This document shows positions 42,142-50,683 of a stretch of DNA of 64,000 bases, one piece after another. The stretch's first letter is position 1. The number at the start of each line of letters is the position of its first letter. This DNA is from Nonomuraea coxensis DSM 45129 (GTDB lineage: Bacteria > Actinomycetota > Actinomycetes > Streptosporangiales > Streptosporangiaceae): contig NZ_CP068985.1 of assembly GCF_019397265.1 (NCBI RefSeq), positions 7,103,001 to 7,167,000 of the forward strand. Direction: 5' to 3'. A model generated the notes under the pieces. The model was not told the origin of the DNA. It did no database searches and was given only the letters and a program-made list of their open reading frames with translations. Made by a program: the position numbers and the translations under genes.

Positions 42142-45080
42142 GCCGATCCCCTTCCGTGGTGCGCGAGGAGCGCCGCGATGCCCCGCACCGTGGGGGCGGC
42201 CACCGCCTCGCGCAGCGGGACGGCGACGCCGGTCAGCTCCTTGAGCCGGGCGATCATGCGCACCATGAGCAGCGACTGCCCGCCGAGGGCGAAGAAGTTG
42301 TCGTCGGGGCCGACCCGCTCGACGCCCAGCAGGTCCCGCCAGACCGCGGCGACCCGCGCGTCGTTCCCGTCCTCGGCGCTCTCCTGGCCGCCGTGCTCCC
42401 TGGCCGCCGCTTCCCCGGCGACGGCTTCCCCGGCGACCGCTTCCCCGGCCGGCGCGGGTGCGGACGGCCGCGGCGGCACGGGGTCGAGCCAGTGCCGGGA
42501 GCGCTGGAACGGGTAGCCGGGCAGGGGGACGCGGCGCGCCCGCCGGTCGTCGTCCAGCGCCGCCCAGTTCACCGGGGCGCCCGCGCACCAGGCCGCGGCG
42601 ACCGTCTCCAGGAACGTCGTGAGCGGGCCGGTCTCGTCCTTGCGGCCGGGCAGAGCGGCCAGGGCGACGGCCGGGCGGCCCGCCGCCGTCTCCTGCACGA
42701 GCGTGGTGAGCGTGCTTCCCGGCCCGACCTCGATCAGCAGCGGGTCCCGCCAGCCGAGCGCGTGCTCGGCCGCGTCGGCGAAGCGGACGGTTCCGCGCAG
42801 GTGGCTGGTCCAGTAGGCGGCGTCGAGGCCGTCCTCGACCGGGCCGCCCGTGAGCCCCGAGACGATCGGGATCACGGGCCGGCGGTAGGTGAGCCGCTCG
42901 GCGTGGGAGCGGAACTCGCCGAGCAGGCCGTCCAGCATCGACGAGTGCGCGGCGATCGGCACGGGCACGGCGCGATGCGTGATGCCGCGCGCGTCCAGCA
43001 GCTCGACGAGCTCCGGCATGGCGGCGGCCGGGCCCGCCACGACGACCGAGCGCGGCGCGTTGACCGCCGCCAGCGACAGCGACTCGGGCAGCAGCGGGGC
43101 GACGGTGTCCGCGGCGGCGAAGACCGCGAGCATGGCACCGCCGCGCACCCGCTCCAGCAGCCGGCCTCGGGCCGCGACCAGGGCCGAGGCGTCCCGCAGG
43201 CTCATCACGCCGGCCACGCACGCCGCCGCGTACTCGCCCAGGCTGTGCCCGAGCAGCGCCTTGGGCCGCAGGCCGAGGGAGAGCAGCAGCTCGGCGGTGG
43301 CGTACTCGATCGCGAAGACGGCGGGCTGGGCGAGGGCCATCGTGTCGAGCTCGGCCTGGGCGGCGGCCGGGTCGGCGGGGGCCCGGCACAGGAGCCCGCG
43401 GAGGTCGGCGACCTCGGCGAACTGCGCGGCGCACTCGTCCATGGCCGCGCGGAAGACCGGGAACCGGTCGTAGAGGCCGGCGGCCATGCCCGGGTGCTGG
43501 TTGCCCTGCCCGGTGAACAGGAAGCCGACGCTCACCCGGCCGCGGGCGAGGACCGGCGGCCGGAACGACGTGGGGCGCGCCAGGTCGGCGGCGGTGCCCG
43601 CGACGGCGGCCGTGCGGTACCTGCGCTGGTGGCGGCCGTGGCGCAGGGTGTGCGCCACGTCGCGGACGTCCAGGTCGGGGTGCTCCATGAGGTGCCCGCT
43701 CAGCCGGGCGGTCAGCTCGGTCAGCGCCGGCGCGGTGTGCGCCGACAGCGGGACGACCATCGGGGTCTCCGCCCGCTCCCGGCCCGCGCCGGCCTCGGGC
43801 GCCTGTTCGAGGATCACGTGCGCGTTCGTGCCGCCCACGCCGAAGGCGCTCACCGCGCCCCGGCGCGGCCCCTGGGTGGCGGGCCAGGGCCGCAGCACGC
43901 GGTTGATGAGGAACGGCCCCTCGTGCAGCCGCAGGTCCGGGTCCTCCTCGTCGCAGTTGACGCTGGGCGGGAGCTGCCCGTGCCACAGGGCGAGCGTGGC
44001 CTTGATCAGCCCGGCGACGCCCGCGGCGATGTCCACGTGCCCGATGTTGGGCTTGAGCGTGCCGAGGACGCACGACGCGGGCCCCGGCACGTCGCCGAAC
44101 GCCTGGGTGAGCGCCTCGACCTCGATCTTGTCGCCCAGCTCCGTGCCGGTGCCGTGGGTCTCGACGTACTGGATGGTCTCCGGCCGGACGCCGGCCGCGG
44201 CGTGCGCGGCCCGTATGACGTCGGCCTGGCCGCTCACGCTCGGCGCGGTGTAGCCGACCTTGCGGGCGCCGTCGTTGTTGATCGCCGACCCCTTGATCAC
44301 GGCGTAGATCGTGTCGCGGTCCCGTACGGCGTCCTCCAGCCGCCTGAGCACCACGACCCCCACCCCGTTGCCCGGCACGGCCCCGCGCGCGTCCTTCGCG
44401 AACGCGCGGCAGTGGCCGTCGGGCGCGAGGATGTCGTGCGGGCTGTAGCGGTAGCCGGAGCGCTGGGGCAGGCTGATCGAGGCGCCGCCGGCGAGCATGA
44501 GGTCCGCCTCGTGCCGCAGCAGGCTCTGCGCGGCCATGTGCACCGCGACCAGCGACGTCGAGCACGACGTCTGCAGGGCGATGGCGGGGCCGCGCAGCCC
44601 CAGCCGGTACGCCGTCCGCGTCGCCACGTGGTCCTTCTCGTGGCCGACCAGCATCGCCATGTCGCCCATGCTGCTGACCAGGCCGGCGTGGCCCAGCACG
44701 TGCCGCAGCAGGTAGTGGTTCTTGCCGGTGCCCGCGTACACGCCGATCGGCCCCGGCGCGGCGTCCTGCGTGTAGCCCGCGTGCTCCAGCGCCTCCAGCG
44801 CGCACTCCAGGAAGAGCCGCTGCTGCGGGTCGGTGAGCTGGGCCTCGCGCGGCGGCAGGCCGAACAGCTCCGCGTCGAAGTCCTCCACGCCGTCGATGAC
44901 CCCGCGGACGGGGACGTACGCCGGATCGTCCAGCTCCTCCTGGGGCACGCCCGCGGCGGCCAGCTCCTCGCGGCCGAACCGGGTGAGGGACTCCCGCCCC
45001 GCCGCGACGTTCGCCCAGAACGCCTCGGGAGTGGCGGCGCCCGGCAGGCGCAGTCCCATGCCGATGATCGCGACGCTCAT
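42138..45080 (-). CDS. Type I PKS module KS-AT-ACP
   Basis: A 980-aa polyketide synthase. Ketosynthase residues 1 to ~430 with Cys173 (TSCSTSLVAVH), His309 (HGTGTELGD) and His348 (KPNIGHVD). Acyltransferase ~515-800 with GQGNQHPGM, Ser613 (GHSLGEY) and AAHS at ~710-713, suggesting malonyl use. ACP ~905-975 with Ser936 (LGGQSLLMVR). No ketoreductase, dehydratase or thioesterase. The linker ~878-891 repeats AGEAV. It would add one unreduced two-carbon unit to the aminoacyl group from the NRPS upstream. Coupled by ATGA to NRPS and ATP-grasp genes. Confidence 0.92.
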   Translation of the reverse strand: MSVAIIGMGLRLPGAATPEAFWANVAAGRESLTRFGREELAAAGVPQEELDDPAYVPVRGVIDGVEDFDAELFGLPPREAQLTDPQQRLFLECALEALEHAGYTQDAAPGPIGVYAGTGKNHYLLRHVLGHAGLVSSMGDMAMLVGHEKDHVATRTAYRLGLRGPAIALQTSCSTSLVAVHMAAQSLLRHEADLMLAGGASISLPQRSGYRYSPHDILAPDGHCRAFAKDARGAVPGNGVGVVVLRRLEDAVRDRDTIYAVIKGSAINNDGARKVGYTAPSVSGQADVIRAAHAAAGVRPETIQYVETHGTGTELGDKIEVEALTQAFGDVPGPASCVLGTLKPNIGHVDIAAGVAGLIKATLALWHGQLPPSVNCDEEDPDLRLHEGPFLINRVLRPWPATQGPRRGAVSAFGVGGTNAHVILEQAPEAGAGRERAETPMVVPLSAHTAPALTELTARLSGHLMEHPDLDVRDVAHTLRHGRHQRRYRTAAVAGTAADLARPTSFRPPVLARGRVSVGFLFTGQGNQHPGMAAGLYDRFPVFRAAMDECAAQFAEVADLRGLLCRAPADPAAAQAELDTMALAQPAVFAIEYATAELLLSLGLRPKALLGHSLGEYAAACVAGVMSLRDASALVAARGRLLERVRGGAMLAVFAAADTVAPLLPESLSLAAVNAPRSVVVAGPAAAMPELVELLDARGITHRAVPVPIAAHSSMLDGLLGEFRSHAERLTYRRPVIPIVSGLTGGPVEDGLDAAYWTSHLRGTVRFADAAEHALGWRDPLLIEVGPGSTLTTLVQETAAGRPAVALAALPGRKDETGPLTTFLETVAAAWCAGAPVNWAALDDDRRARRVPLPGYPFQRSRHWLDPVPPRPSAPAPAGEAVAGEAVAGEAAAREHGGQESAEDGNDARVAAVWRDLLGVERVGPDDNFFALGGQSLLMVRMIARLKELTGVAVPLREAVAAPTVRGIAALLAHHGRGSA

Positions 45081-46843
45081 CGGGCGGCTCCCCGCAGGTG
45101 CTCGGCCAGGGCCTGGACGGTGGGGTACTGGAAGATGTCCACGATGCGCAGGGGGTGCCCCGGCAGCTCGTCGCGCAGCCGCAGGTGCACCCGCCCGGCC
45201 AGCAGCGAGTCGCCGCCGATCTCGAAGAAGGGGTCCTCGACGCCGAAGTCGCCGGTCCCCAGCACCTCCTTCCACACGCCCGCGATGACGTCCTCGAACG
45301 CGTCGGCGGGAACCGCCCGTGCCCTTCCCGAGCCGGCCCTGGCCTCCAGCGCGGCGACGTCCACCTTGCCGTTCCGCGTGTACGGCAGCCGCTCGATCAC
45401 CACCCACAGCGCGGGCACCATGTAGCCGGGCAGCTCCTCGCGCAGCGCGCCGCGCAGGCGCTCCACCAGCCCGTCGTCGCCGGGCTCGGCGACGACGGCC
45501 GCCAGCAGCCTCCTGGAGCCGGCGTCCACGCCGGTCACGACCACGGCGACGTCCTTGACCCGCGGGTTCGCGAGCAGCCTGCTCTCGATCTCGGCCGGCT
45601 CGATGCGGTAGCCGCGCACCTTCACCTGGCGGTCGCGGCGGCCGGTGAAGTGCAGCAGCCCGTCCTCGTCGCGGCGTACGAGGTCGCCCGTGCGGTAGAA
45701 CCGCTCGTGCCGTCCCGGGGGCACGACGAACGACCGCGCGGTCTCCTCCGGCGCGTCCAGGTAGTCCAGCGCCAGCCCGCTGCCGCCGAGGTACAGCTCG
45801 CCGTCGGCGGCCGGCCGGCCCTCCTCGTCCAGGACGAGAGCGGTGGTCCCCGCGACGGGCCGGCCGATCGGCACCGGGCCGTCCACGTCGGCCGGGCCGG
45901 TCATCGGATGCACGGTGGAGAACGTCGTGTTCTCCGTCGGCCCGTACGCGGCGACGACCTCCAGCCCGGGATGACGGGCGAGCAGGGCGCGCACCGCGTC
46001 GGGCGGCACGACGTCGCCGCCGGTGAGCACCTGGCGCACGGTGGCGAAGCCGTCGATCGCCTCGCCCGCCATGACCCGGAAGAGCCCGGCGGTCAGGAAG
46101 GCGACGCTCACGCCCGCCTCGCGCAGGAACGTGGCCAGCTCGGCCGGGGAGACCGGGCCGTCGGGGTAGATTTCCAGGGTCGCGCCGGTGGCGAGGGCGC
46201 AGAAGATCTCCAGCGTCGAGGCGTCGAAGGCCAGCGGGGCAAGGCGCAGCATCCGCTCGCCGGGGCCGCGGCGCAGGTAGGACGCGCCCCGTACCAGCCG
46301 GACGACGCCCCGGTGCGGGATGCGCACCGCCTTCGGAACCCCGGTCGAGCCCGAGGTGAACGTGACGTAGACGGCGTCGCCCGGCGCGCGGCGCGCCCAG
46401 GGGCGGGACCCGGCGGAGGGCTCAGCGGTGATCACCACCGGCCCGAGCGGGACGCACGGGCCGGGAGCCGCCTCGACGACGGCGGGATCGCCGATCACCG
46501 CCACCGGCCGGACCCGCGACAGCATCGCGCGCAGCCGAGGCAGCGGCAGCCCGCCGTCCACCGGCACGTACACCGCGCCGACGCTGAGCACCGCGAGCAC
46601 CGCGACCACTTCCTCGGCCGAGCGCGGCACCGCGACCACCACGTGGTCCCCCGCCTTGACGCCCTGCGCCAGCAGCGCGCCGGCCTGCGTCTCGACGTGC
46701 CCGAGGAGCTGCTCGTAGGTGAGGGACACCCCTCGCCGGCGCTCCCGCACGGCCACCCGGTCGGCGAAGCCGGCCGCGGCCCTGACGACGAGCTCACCCA
46801 CGTCGGTCTCCGCGTCGATCTCCGGCCCGCGTATGACATCCAT
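45077..46843 (-). CDS. NRPS loading module, adenylation plus carrier
   Basis: A 588-aa protein: adenylation domain with TFTSGSTGVPKAV near 161-173, FDASTLEIF near 206, AYGPTENTTFS near 299, YRTGDLVRR and Lys493 in TRNGKVD; carrier at ~515-585 with GGDSLLAGR (Ser546). No condensation domain, so it should be the starter module. Reading the specificity pocket by eye gives D-A-L-F-L-G-A-T-F, closest to codes for branched aliphatic residues (Val/Ile). Its start overlaps the thioesterase stop by one base (TGATG). Confidence 0.9.
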   Translation of the reverse strand: MDVIRGPEIDAETDVGELVVRAAAGFADRVAVRERRRGVSLTYEQLLGHVETQAGALLAQGVKAGDHVVVAVPRSAEEVVAVLAVLSVGAVYVPVDGGLPLPRLRAMLSRVRPVAVIGDPAVVEAAPGPCVPLGPVVITAEPSAGSRPWARRAPGDAVYVTFTSGSTGVPKAVRIPHRGVVRLVRGASYLRRGPGERMLRLAPLAFDASTLEIFCALATGATLEIYPDGPVSPAELATFLREAGVSVAFLTAGLFRVMAGEAIDGFATVRQVLTGGDVVPPDAVRALLARHPGLEVVAAYGPTENTTFSTVHPMTGPADVDGPVPIGRPVAGTTALVLDEEGRPAADGELYLGGSGLALDYLDAPEETARSFVVPPGRHERFYRTGDLVRRDEDGLLHFTGRRDRQVKVRGYRIEPAEIESRLLANPRVKDVAVVVTGVDAGSRRLLAAVVAEPGDDGLVERLRGALREELPGYMVPALWVVIERLPYTRNGKVDVAALEARAGSGRARAVPADAFEDVIAGVWKEVLGTGDFGVEDPFFEIGGDSLLAGRVHLRLRDELPGHPLRIVDIFQYPTVQALAEHLRGAAR

Positions 46844-47571
46844 CAATGCACCCCCGTAGTCGAAATGCCGCTGATCATCGCCTCGCCCATCGAGCTGACG
46901 ATCGCCTGCCTGTTGGCCGGCTGCCGCAGGTAGAAGTGGCCGCCCGGCAGCAGGCGCGAGGAGAACCGGCCGGTCGTGTGCCGGCTCCAGCCGGGCAGCC
47001 GGTCGTGCAGGTCGTGCTCGTCCGCGCCGGCCAGCACGTCCACGGCGCAGGGCAGCGGGTCCCGGTCGTGGCGGAAGCGGTAGGTCTCCATGGCCGCGTA
47101 GTCGGCCCGCACGTACGTCGCCACGACGGCGAGCAGCTCCGGGTTGTCCAGCACCTCGCCGGGGATGCCGCCGTGCCGCACGTGCAGGGTCCGCAGGAGG
47201 TCGGCGTCCGGCAGGTGCCGTACCTCGGGCTCGGGGCGGGGGACGTCCGGGCTGGGGAAGGACGACAGCCACAGCCGGTCCGGCGTCGCGCGTCCCGACC
47301 GCCGCAGCGCGTGGGCGACCTCGAAGGCGAGCAGCGCGCCGAAGCTGTGCCCGAACAGGCCGAACGGCAGGTCCAGCGCCAGCGTGCCGGCCAGGTCGGC
47401 GGCCAGGGCGAGCAGGTCCTCGGCCGCGGGCTCGCCGAACCTGGCGCCGCGGCCCGGCCGTTCGACGCCCACGACCCGTACGTCCTCGGCGAGGCCGTCC
47501 CATGCGCGGAACTCGCCGGCCGAGCCGCCCGCGTGTGCGAAGCAGTACACCCGCGCCCGCGGCTCACCCAT
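46843..47571 (-). CDS. Type II thioesterase
   Basis: A 242-aa alpha/beta hydrolase of the RifR/SrfD editing type: CFAHAGGSAGEF oxyanion loop, nucleophile Ser76 in GHSFG and a C-terminal His in GGHFYL. Such enzymes clear misprimed carrier proteins. It overlaps the upstream thioesterase-like gene by 8 nt and the NRPS gene by 1 nt. Confidence 0.9.
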   Translation of the reverse strand: MGEPRARVYCFAHAGGSAGEFRAWDGLAEDVRVVGVERPGRGARFGEPAAEDLLALAADLAGTLALDLPFGLFGHSFGALLAFEVAHALRRSGRATPDRLWLSSFPSPDVPRPEPEVRHLPDADLLRTLHVRHGGIPGEVLDNPELLAVVATYVRADYAAMETYRFRHDRDPLPCAVDVLAGADEHDLHDRLPGWSRHTTGRFSSRLLPGGHFYLRQPANRQAIVSSMGEAMISGISTTGVH

Positions 47572-48310
47572 GACGGCGTCCGGCCAGGCCGAGGATGCGC
47601 TCGCGGGCGGCCGGGCTCCTGAGGAACTCGCCGCCGGGCACGTCCACGCGCACGGGCTCCCACTCGGCGGGCGTCCAGCCCGGCGCGGGCCCGCGGTCGC
47701 TGTCGCGGCTCGTGACGATCCTGACCGGCCTGGCCGGTGCCGGCGTCGCCGCCTCCGCCGTGGCGAACAGGAAGTCGAACCAGGCGCGGTACCGGCCGCT
47801 CAGCAGGTCCACGCACGTTTCCAGCTCGGACTCGGGGATCCCGTCCGCCGTCAGCTTGGTCACCAGGTCGGCGCGGAGCACCGCGAGCACCGAGTCCCTG
47901 GTGATCTCGGCGGGCGCGCCGCCGGGACCGGCGCCGAGCGTCGTGCGCAGGTGCGCCAGCTCCTGCCCGATCTCCTCCGTCGTCGGCCAGGTCGGCTCCA
48001 CGAGCACGACCTCGGCGTCACCGACCCGCTGCGCGATCTCCATCGTGAGCGTGGCCGCGCTGCACCAGCCGAGCACCGCGGCGGGCGGGCCGGCCAGCTC
48101 CGCCTCGATCTCCCGCGCGAGCAGGTCGGCGAGGCGCTTGACGGACAGGTGCCCGTGCGCCTCCAGGTCCTGTACGGCCTCCACGCGGTAGACCGCCCGG
48201 CCAGACTCGGGGACGCCGATCAGTCCCGTCAACGTGTCAGCCGTGGAGAACATGGCGAAGTCCACCAGGACGACGGGCGGCACCTCGCCCCCGGTCACCT
48301 TCTCCAGCAC
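47564..48310 (-). CDS. Thioesterase-like hydrolase with Cys in the nucleophile elbow
   Basis: A 248-aa alpha/beta hydrolase-like protein, first gene of the operon. The nucleophile elbow reads LGWCSAATL with Cys83 where thioesterases normally have Ser in GxSxG, and the N-terminal region has the VDFAMFS strand. The segment EFLRSPAARERI is at the end; a catalytic His is not obvious. It could be a chain-releasing or chain-transferring thioesterase. GTG start with GGAGGGGG upstream. Function uncertain. Confidence 0.65.
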   Translation of the reverse strand: MLEKVTGGEVPPVVLVDFAMFSTADTLTGLIGVPESGRAVYRVEAVQDLEAHGHLSVKRLADLLAREIEAELAGPPAAVLGWCSAATLTMEIAQRVGDAEVVLVEPTWPTTEEIGQELAHLRTTLGAGPGGAPAEITRDSVLAVLRADLVTKLTADGIPESELETCVDLLSGRYRAWFDFLFATAEAATPAPARPVRIVTSRDSDRGPAPGWTPAEWEPVRVDVPGGEFLRSPAARERILGLAGRRHG

Positions 48311-48566
48311 CCGTTTCCCCCTCCGAGGTGTTCTGTTGCGCCCCGGGGTGGCGGACCCTCGTAGGGAGGCCCGAGCTCATGGCTCCGCGATGGTCCCCGT
48401 ACGAATGTGCTGTCACTGACGACCGTCCTGGTCGCTGGGCCGCCCCCGGCCGCGACCACTGTGGCAGCACGGTCTGAAGCTCCGCTGGAACGCGAACTGG
48501 AACGCGTTTCAGCTCCGCTTCAGCACCCGGGAGCGCGGCCGGCCCACCAGGCGTACATCAGTCTTG
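48311..48566. other. Promoter region of the NRPS/PKS operon
   Basis: About 250 bp between the first biosynthetic gene and the ArsR-type palindrome. No gene is recognisable. The GGAGGGGG ribosome-binding site of the thioesterase-like gene lies at its left end, so the promoter for the 17-kb operon should be here. Confidence 0.5.
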
Positions 48567-48578
48567 ACTTATATAAGT
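48567..48578. promoter_or_regulatory. 12-bp palindrome ACTTATATAAGT, ArsR-type operator
   Basis: Perfectly symmetric, AT-rich and overlapping a TTGACT-like -35 region just before an ATG at 48583. AT-rich dyads of this kind are typical of ArsR-family autoregulation. The matching regulator gene is reduced to a remnant. Confidence 0.5.
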
Positions 48579-48582
48579 GGTG

Positions 48583-48800
48583 CATGAAATTGTCGCTTCG
48601 TGCACGCACCCTTCCGCCAGTTCTGGCGCCACCACCTGGACATGCTGGAGATCGAACTCGCGCGCGCCCGGCGCGAACGCCCTCACCCGCTCGACGAGGC
48701 TTCCCGACCGCGAGGGATGCCCCGCGATCAGCACACGGGCGAGCACGGCACACCGAGCCCGCCGGACGGCGACTCACCGACGATCATCAGGAGCGGACCG
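48583..48800 (+). pseudogene. Probable remnant of an ArsR-family regulator gene
   Basis: An ATG at 48583 follows the palindrome but soon leaves any known family. From about 48600, in the frame of the DUF998 gene, the product reads HAPFRQFWRHHLDMLEIELA, which resembles the C-terminal helix of ArsR-type repressors. The helix-turn-helix core is missing, so an internal deletion seems to have removed it. The family call is weak. Confidence 0.35.
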
Positions 48801-49478
48801 ATGACCGAGAACCTCGCCACGACGACCGGCAGGGCGACGCGAACGCTGCTGATGTGCGGCGCCGTCGCCGGCCCGCTCTACATCGTGGTGGTCCTGCTGC
48901 AGCTGCTGACCAGGGACGGGTTCGACATCAGCCGCCACCCGGCCAGCATGCTGAGCAACGGTGACCAGGGATGGATCCAGATCGCCAACTTCGTGGTCAG
49001 CGGCCTGCTGTTCGTGGCGGGAGCGATCGGCCTGCACCGGGAACGTGGTCCGGCGGGCTGGGCCGGCACCTGGGGGCCGCAGCTGGTCGGCGTCTGCGGC
49101 GCCGGGATGGTCGCCGCCGCCTTCTTCTCCGCCGATCCCGCCGACGGCTTCCCGCCCGGGACGCCCCTCGGGCCGCCCACGGACATGAGCACGCACGCGA
49201 TGGTGCACTTCCTCGTCTCCGGGATCGCCTTTCTCGCGCTGATCGCCGCGAGTTTCGCGTTCGGCCGGCGGTTCGCGGCGGCCGGGCAACGCGGCTGGGC
49301 CGCCTTCAGCATGGCGACCGGGGCGCTCTTCCTGGCCGCCTGGATCTCGATCTTCGCGATCCAGGGTTCCCGGGTGGTCAACGTCGCCTTCGCCCTCGCC
49401 GTCGCGCTCGCCCTGGCCTGGGCGTCGCTCCTGGCCGCGTACCGGCCGGCTCGGCCCGGCGCGGCGGTCAGAAGGTGA
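48801..49478 (+). CDS. DUF998 membrane protein
   Basis: A 225-aa protein with six hydrophobic segments (for example LLMCGAVAGPLYIVVVLLQ, MVHFLVSGIAFLALIAASF) and the DUF998 pattern DISRHPASMLSNGDQGWIQ between TM1 and TM2. ATG preceded by AGGAG eight bases upstream. The frame is open further upstream into the ArsR remnant. DUF998 genes commonly follow ArsR-type regulators. No function is known. Confidence 0.82.
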   Translation: MTENLATTTGRATRTLLMCGAVAGPLYIVVVLLQLLTRDGFDISRHPASMLSNGDQGWIQIANFVVSGLLFVAGAIGLHRERGPAGWAGTWGPQLVGVCGAGMVAAAFFSADPADGFPPGTPLGPPTDMSTHAMVHFLVSGIAFLALIAASFAFGRRFAAAGQRGWAAFSMATGALFLAAWISIFAIQGSRVVNVAFALAVALALAWASLLAAYRPARPGAAVRR

Positions 49479-49771
49479 AGCCGCCCTTGACGACGCTGAT
49501 CCCGCGTTCCTCGGGGAGGACGGTGTCGAGGACGCGGAGCTTGTCGTTCGCCCTGCGCCAGCGGTAGCCGCTGCCGCGCACGATCACTGCGCCGCACCCC
49601 GGTCCACGTCCTGGTGGAGAAGACCTCGTTCACCTCCGGCCGGACGCGCCACCGCGAACGGGGACGCGCCCTTGACGTCGAGGTCAACCGCGGAACGGCG
49701 CCGCGCCGGCTCTCGTCGCCGTCCCTGGGCCCATCTGTCCCCTTACGTACATGCTCCGTCTGCGAAACTCC
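49479..49771. other. Intergenic stretch with no clear gene
   Basis: About 290 bp between the DUF998 gene and the lipoprotein gene, which converge. A minus-strand frame ending at 49468 (about 49468-49616) contains RGSGYRWRRANDKLRVLD but has no start and no recognised family, so it may be the 3' remnant of a lost gene. Nothing else stands out. Confidence 0.4.
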
Positions 49772-50251
49772 TCAGAGCACCCCTTTCTCCACGTCGGCAT
49801 GAACGAGCGACTCCACCTCGGCGGAAGACTCTTCAAGCTGCTCGATGACTTCCGGCTGATCTTCGAAGTACGCTGGATGAAACGGACGTAAGATCAGGCG
49901 CGTATCCTCCCAACGAGAGGATTCCATGCTCACGATCGTTGGACGGTTTTCCGCGCTGATCTTCCACCTGCGGGACAACAGCAGACCGGCCGCTTTGTCC
50001 AGCGCTTCCCGACCACTCGCAGCTCCGACATCAATGATCAAAGCATGCGAGATCTGCCTGCTGCCATCCTTTTCACTTTCACTGGTCGACTCCGCTCGTA
50101 CCTCTCCGATACCGCGAATGTCGTCGAGAGCGGCGGGTTCCACCCGCAAGACGACCTCGACCGGGGAGAGCGAGCACCCCGAACAGAGAATGACCAGGCC
50201 GAGGACGACGGCCGCAACCCGACCACGATAGGCCGGATTCTCCGCCGACAT
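49772..50251 (-). CDS. Small lipoprotein of unknown function
   Basis: A 159-aa protein with a signal peptide and lipobox LILCSGC, then a mixed alpha/beta domain (VEVVLRVEPAALDDIRGIG, ISHALIIDVGA, GLLLSRRWKIS). The ATG overlaps the stop of the upstream gene by one base (TGATG), so the pair is co-translated. The family is not recognised. Hydrophilic, Glu-rich C-terminus. Confidence 0.6.
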   Translation of the reverse strand: MSAENPAYRGRVAAVVLGLVILCSGCSLSPVEVVLRVEPAALDDIRGIGEVRAESTSESEKDGSRQISHALIIDVGAASGREALDKAAGLLLSRRWKISAENRPTIVSMESSRWEDTRLILRPFHPAYFEDQPEVIEQLEESSAEVESLVHADVEKGVL

Positions 50252-50649
50252 CAGGAGGATCCATGATCGGATTGCCGCAGCAGCTCCCCCACGGGAGCGA
50301 CCACGTGCCGGCCACTCCCCTGGCACACCCACGCCACTCGGCCTTTCCCCGCACCCAGATGCAGGCCGAATCCGTGCGTGGGACACACGGGCCATACGAT
50401 CCAGAGGATTTCCGTCAGACAATCCTGCAAAGCCTCGGCCGTCGAACTGATCGCCTCCTCCATGGAGGCTCCGGACAACTCCGTGCCTCCGCTCCAGTAC
50501 CTCCCGTCTTCCAGACCTATGTAATAAGAATCGCCATCCCGCTGCCGCACCATCTGATAGCTGTGCGCCCGGCGCAGCTCGTCATCGAGATCGCGCTCGA
50601 CAATCGCCATGGCACCCAGCAGCCGCTCGAAATCGTCTTTCGGAATCAC
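50251..50649 (-). CDS. Hypothetical protein, 132 aa
   Basis: A soluble protein starting at GTG with GGAAGG upstream. The middle is a helix with Glu/Ala (SMEEAISSTAEALQDCLTEI) and the end has WPVCPTHGFGLHLGAGKGR, a Cys/His-containing turn seen in actinomycete proteins of unknown function. Coupled to the lipoprotein; possibly a secreted-partner or immunity-type pair, but that is a guess. Confidence 0.55.
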   Translation of the reverse strand: MIPKDDFERLLGAMAIVERDLDDELRRAHSYQMVRQRDGDSYYIGLEDGRYWSGGTELSGASMEEAISSTAEALQDCLTEILWIVWPVCPTHGFGLHLGAGKGRVAWVCQGSGRHVVAPVGELLRQSDHGSS

Positions 50650-50683
50650 GTCACGTTCCTTCCGTCCCGGCCGGCCGGTCGCG

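Noticed and set aside
42405..42450. Short tandem repeat in the PKS AT-ACP linker
   Set aside because: Three AGEAV-like units are a common flexible linker and need no special explanation.
42156..45425. 1089-codon plus-strand frame over the PKS gene
   Set aside because: Mirror frame of KS-AT-ACP coding DNA without any motif.
49468..49616. Minus-strand frame ending in VVKGGFTF
   Set aside because: It has no start codon or ribosome-binding site and no recognised family; kept only as a note in the intergenic entry.
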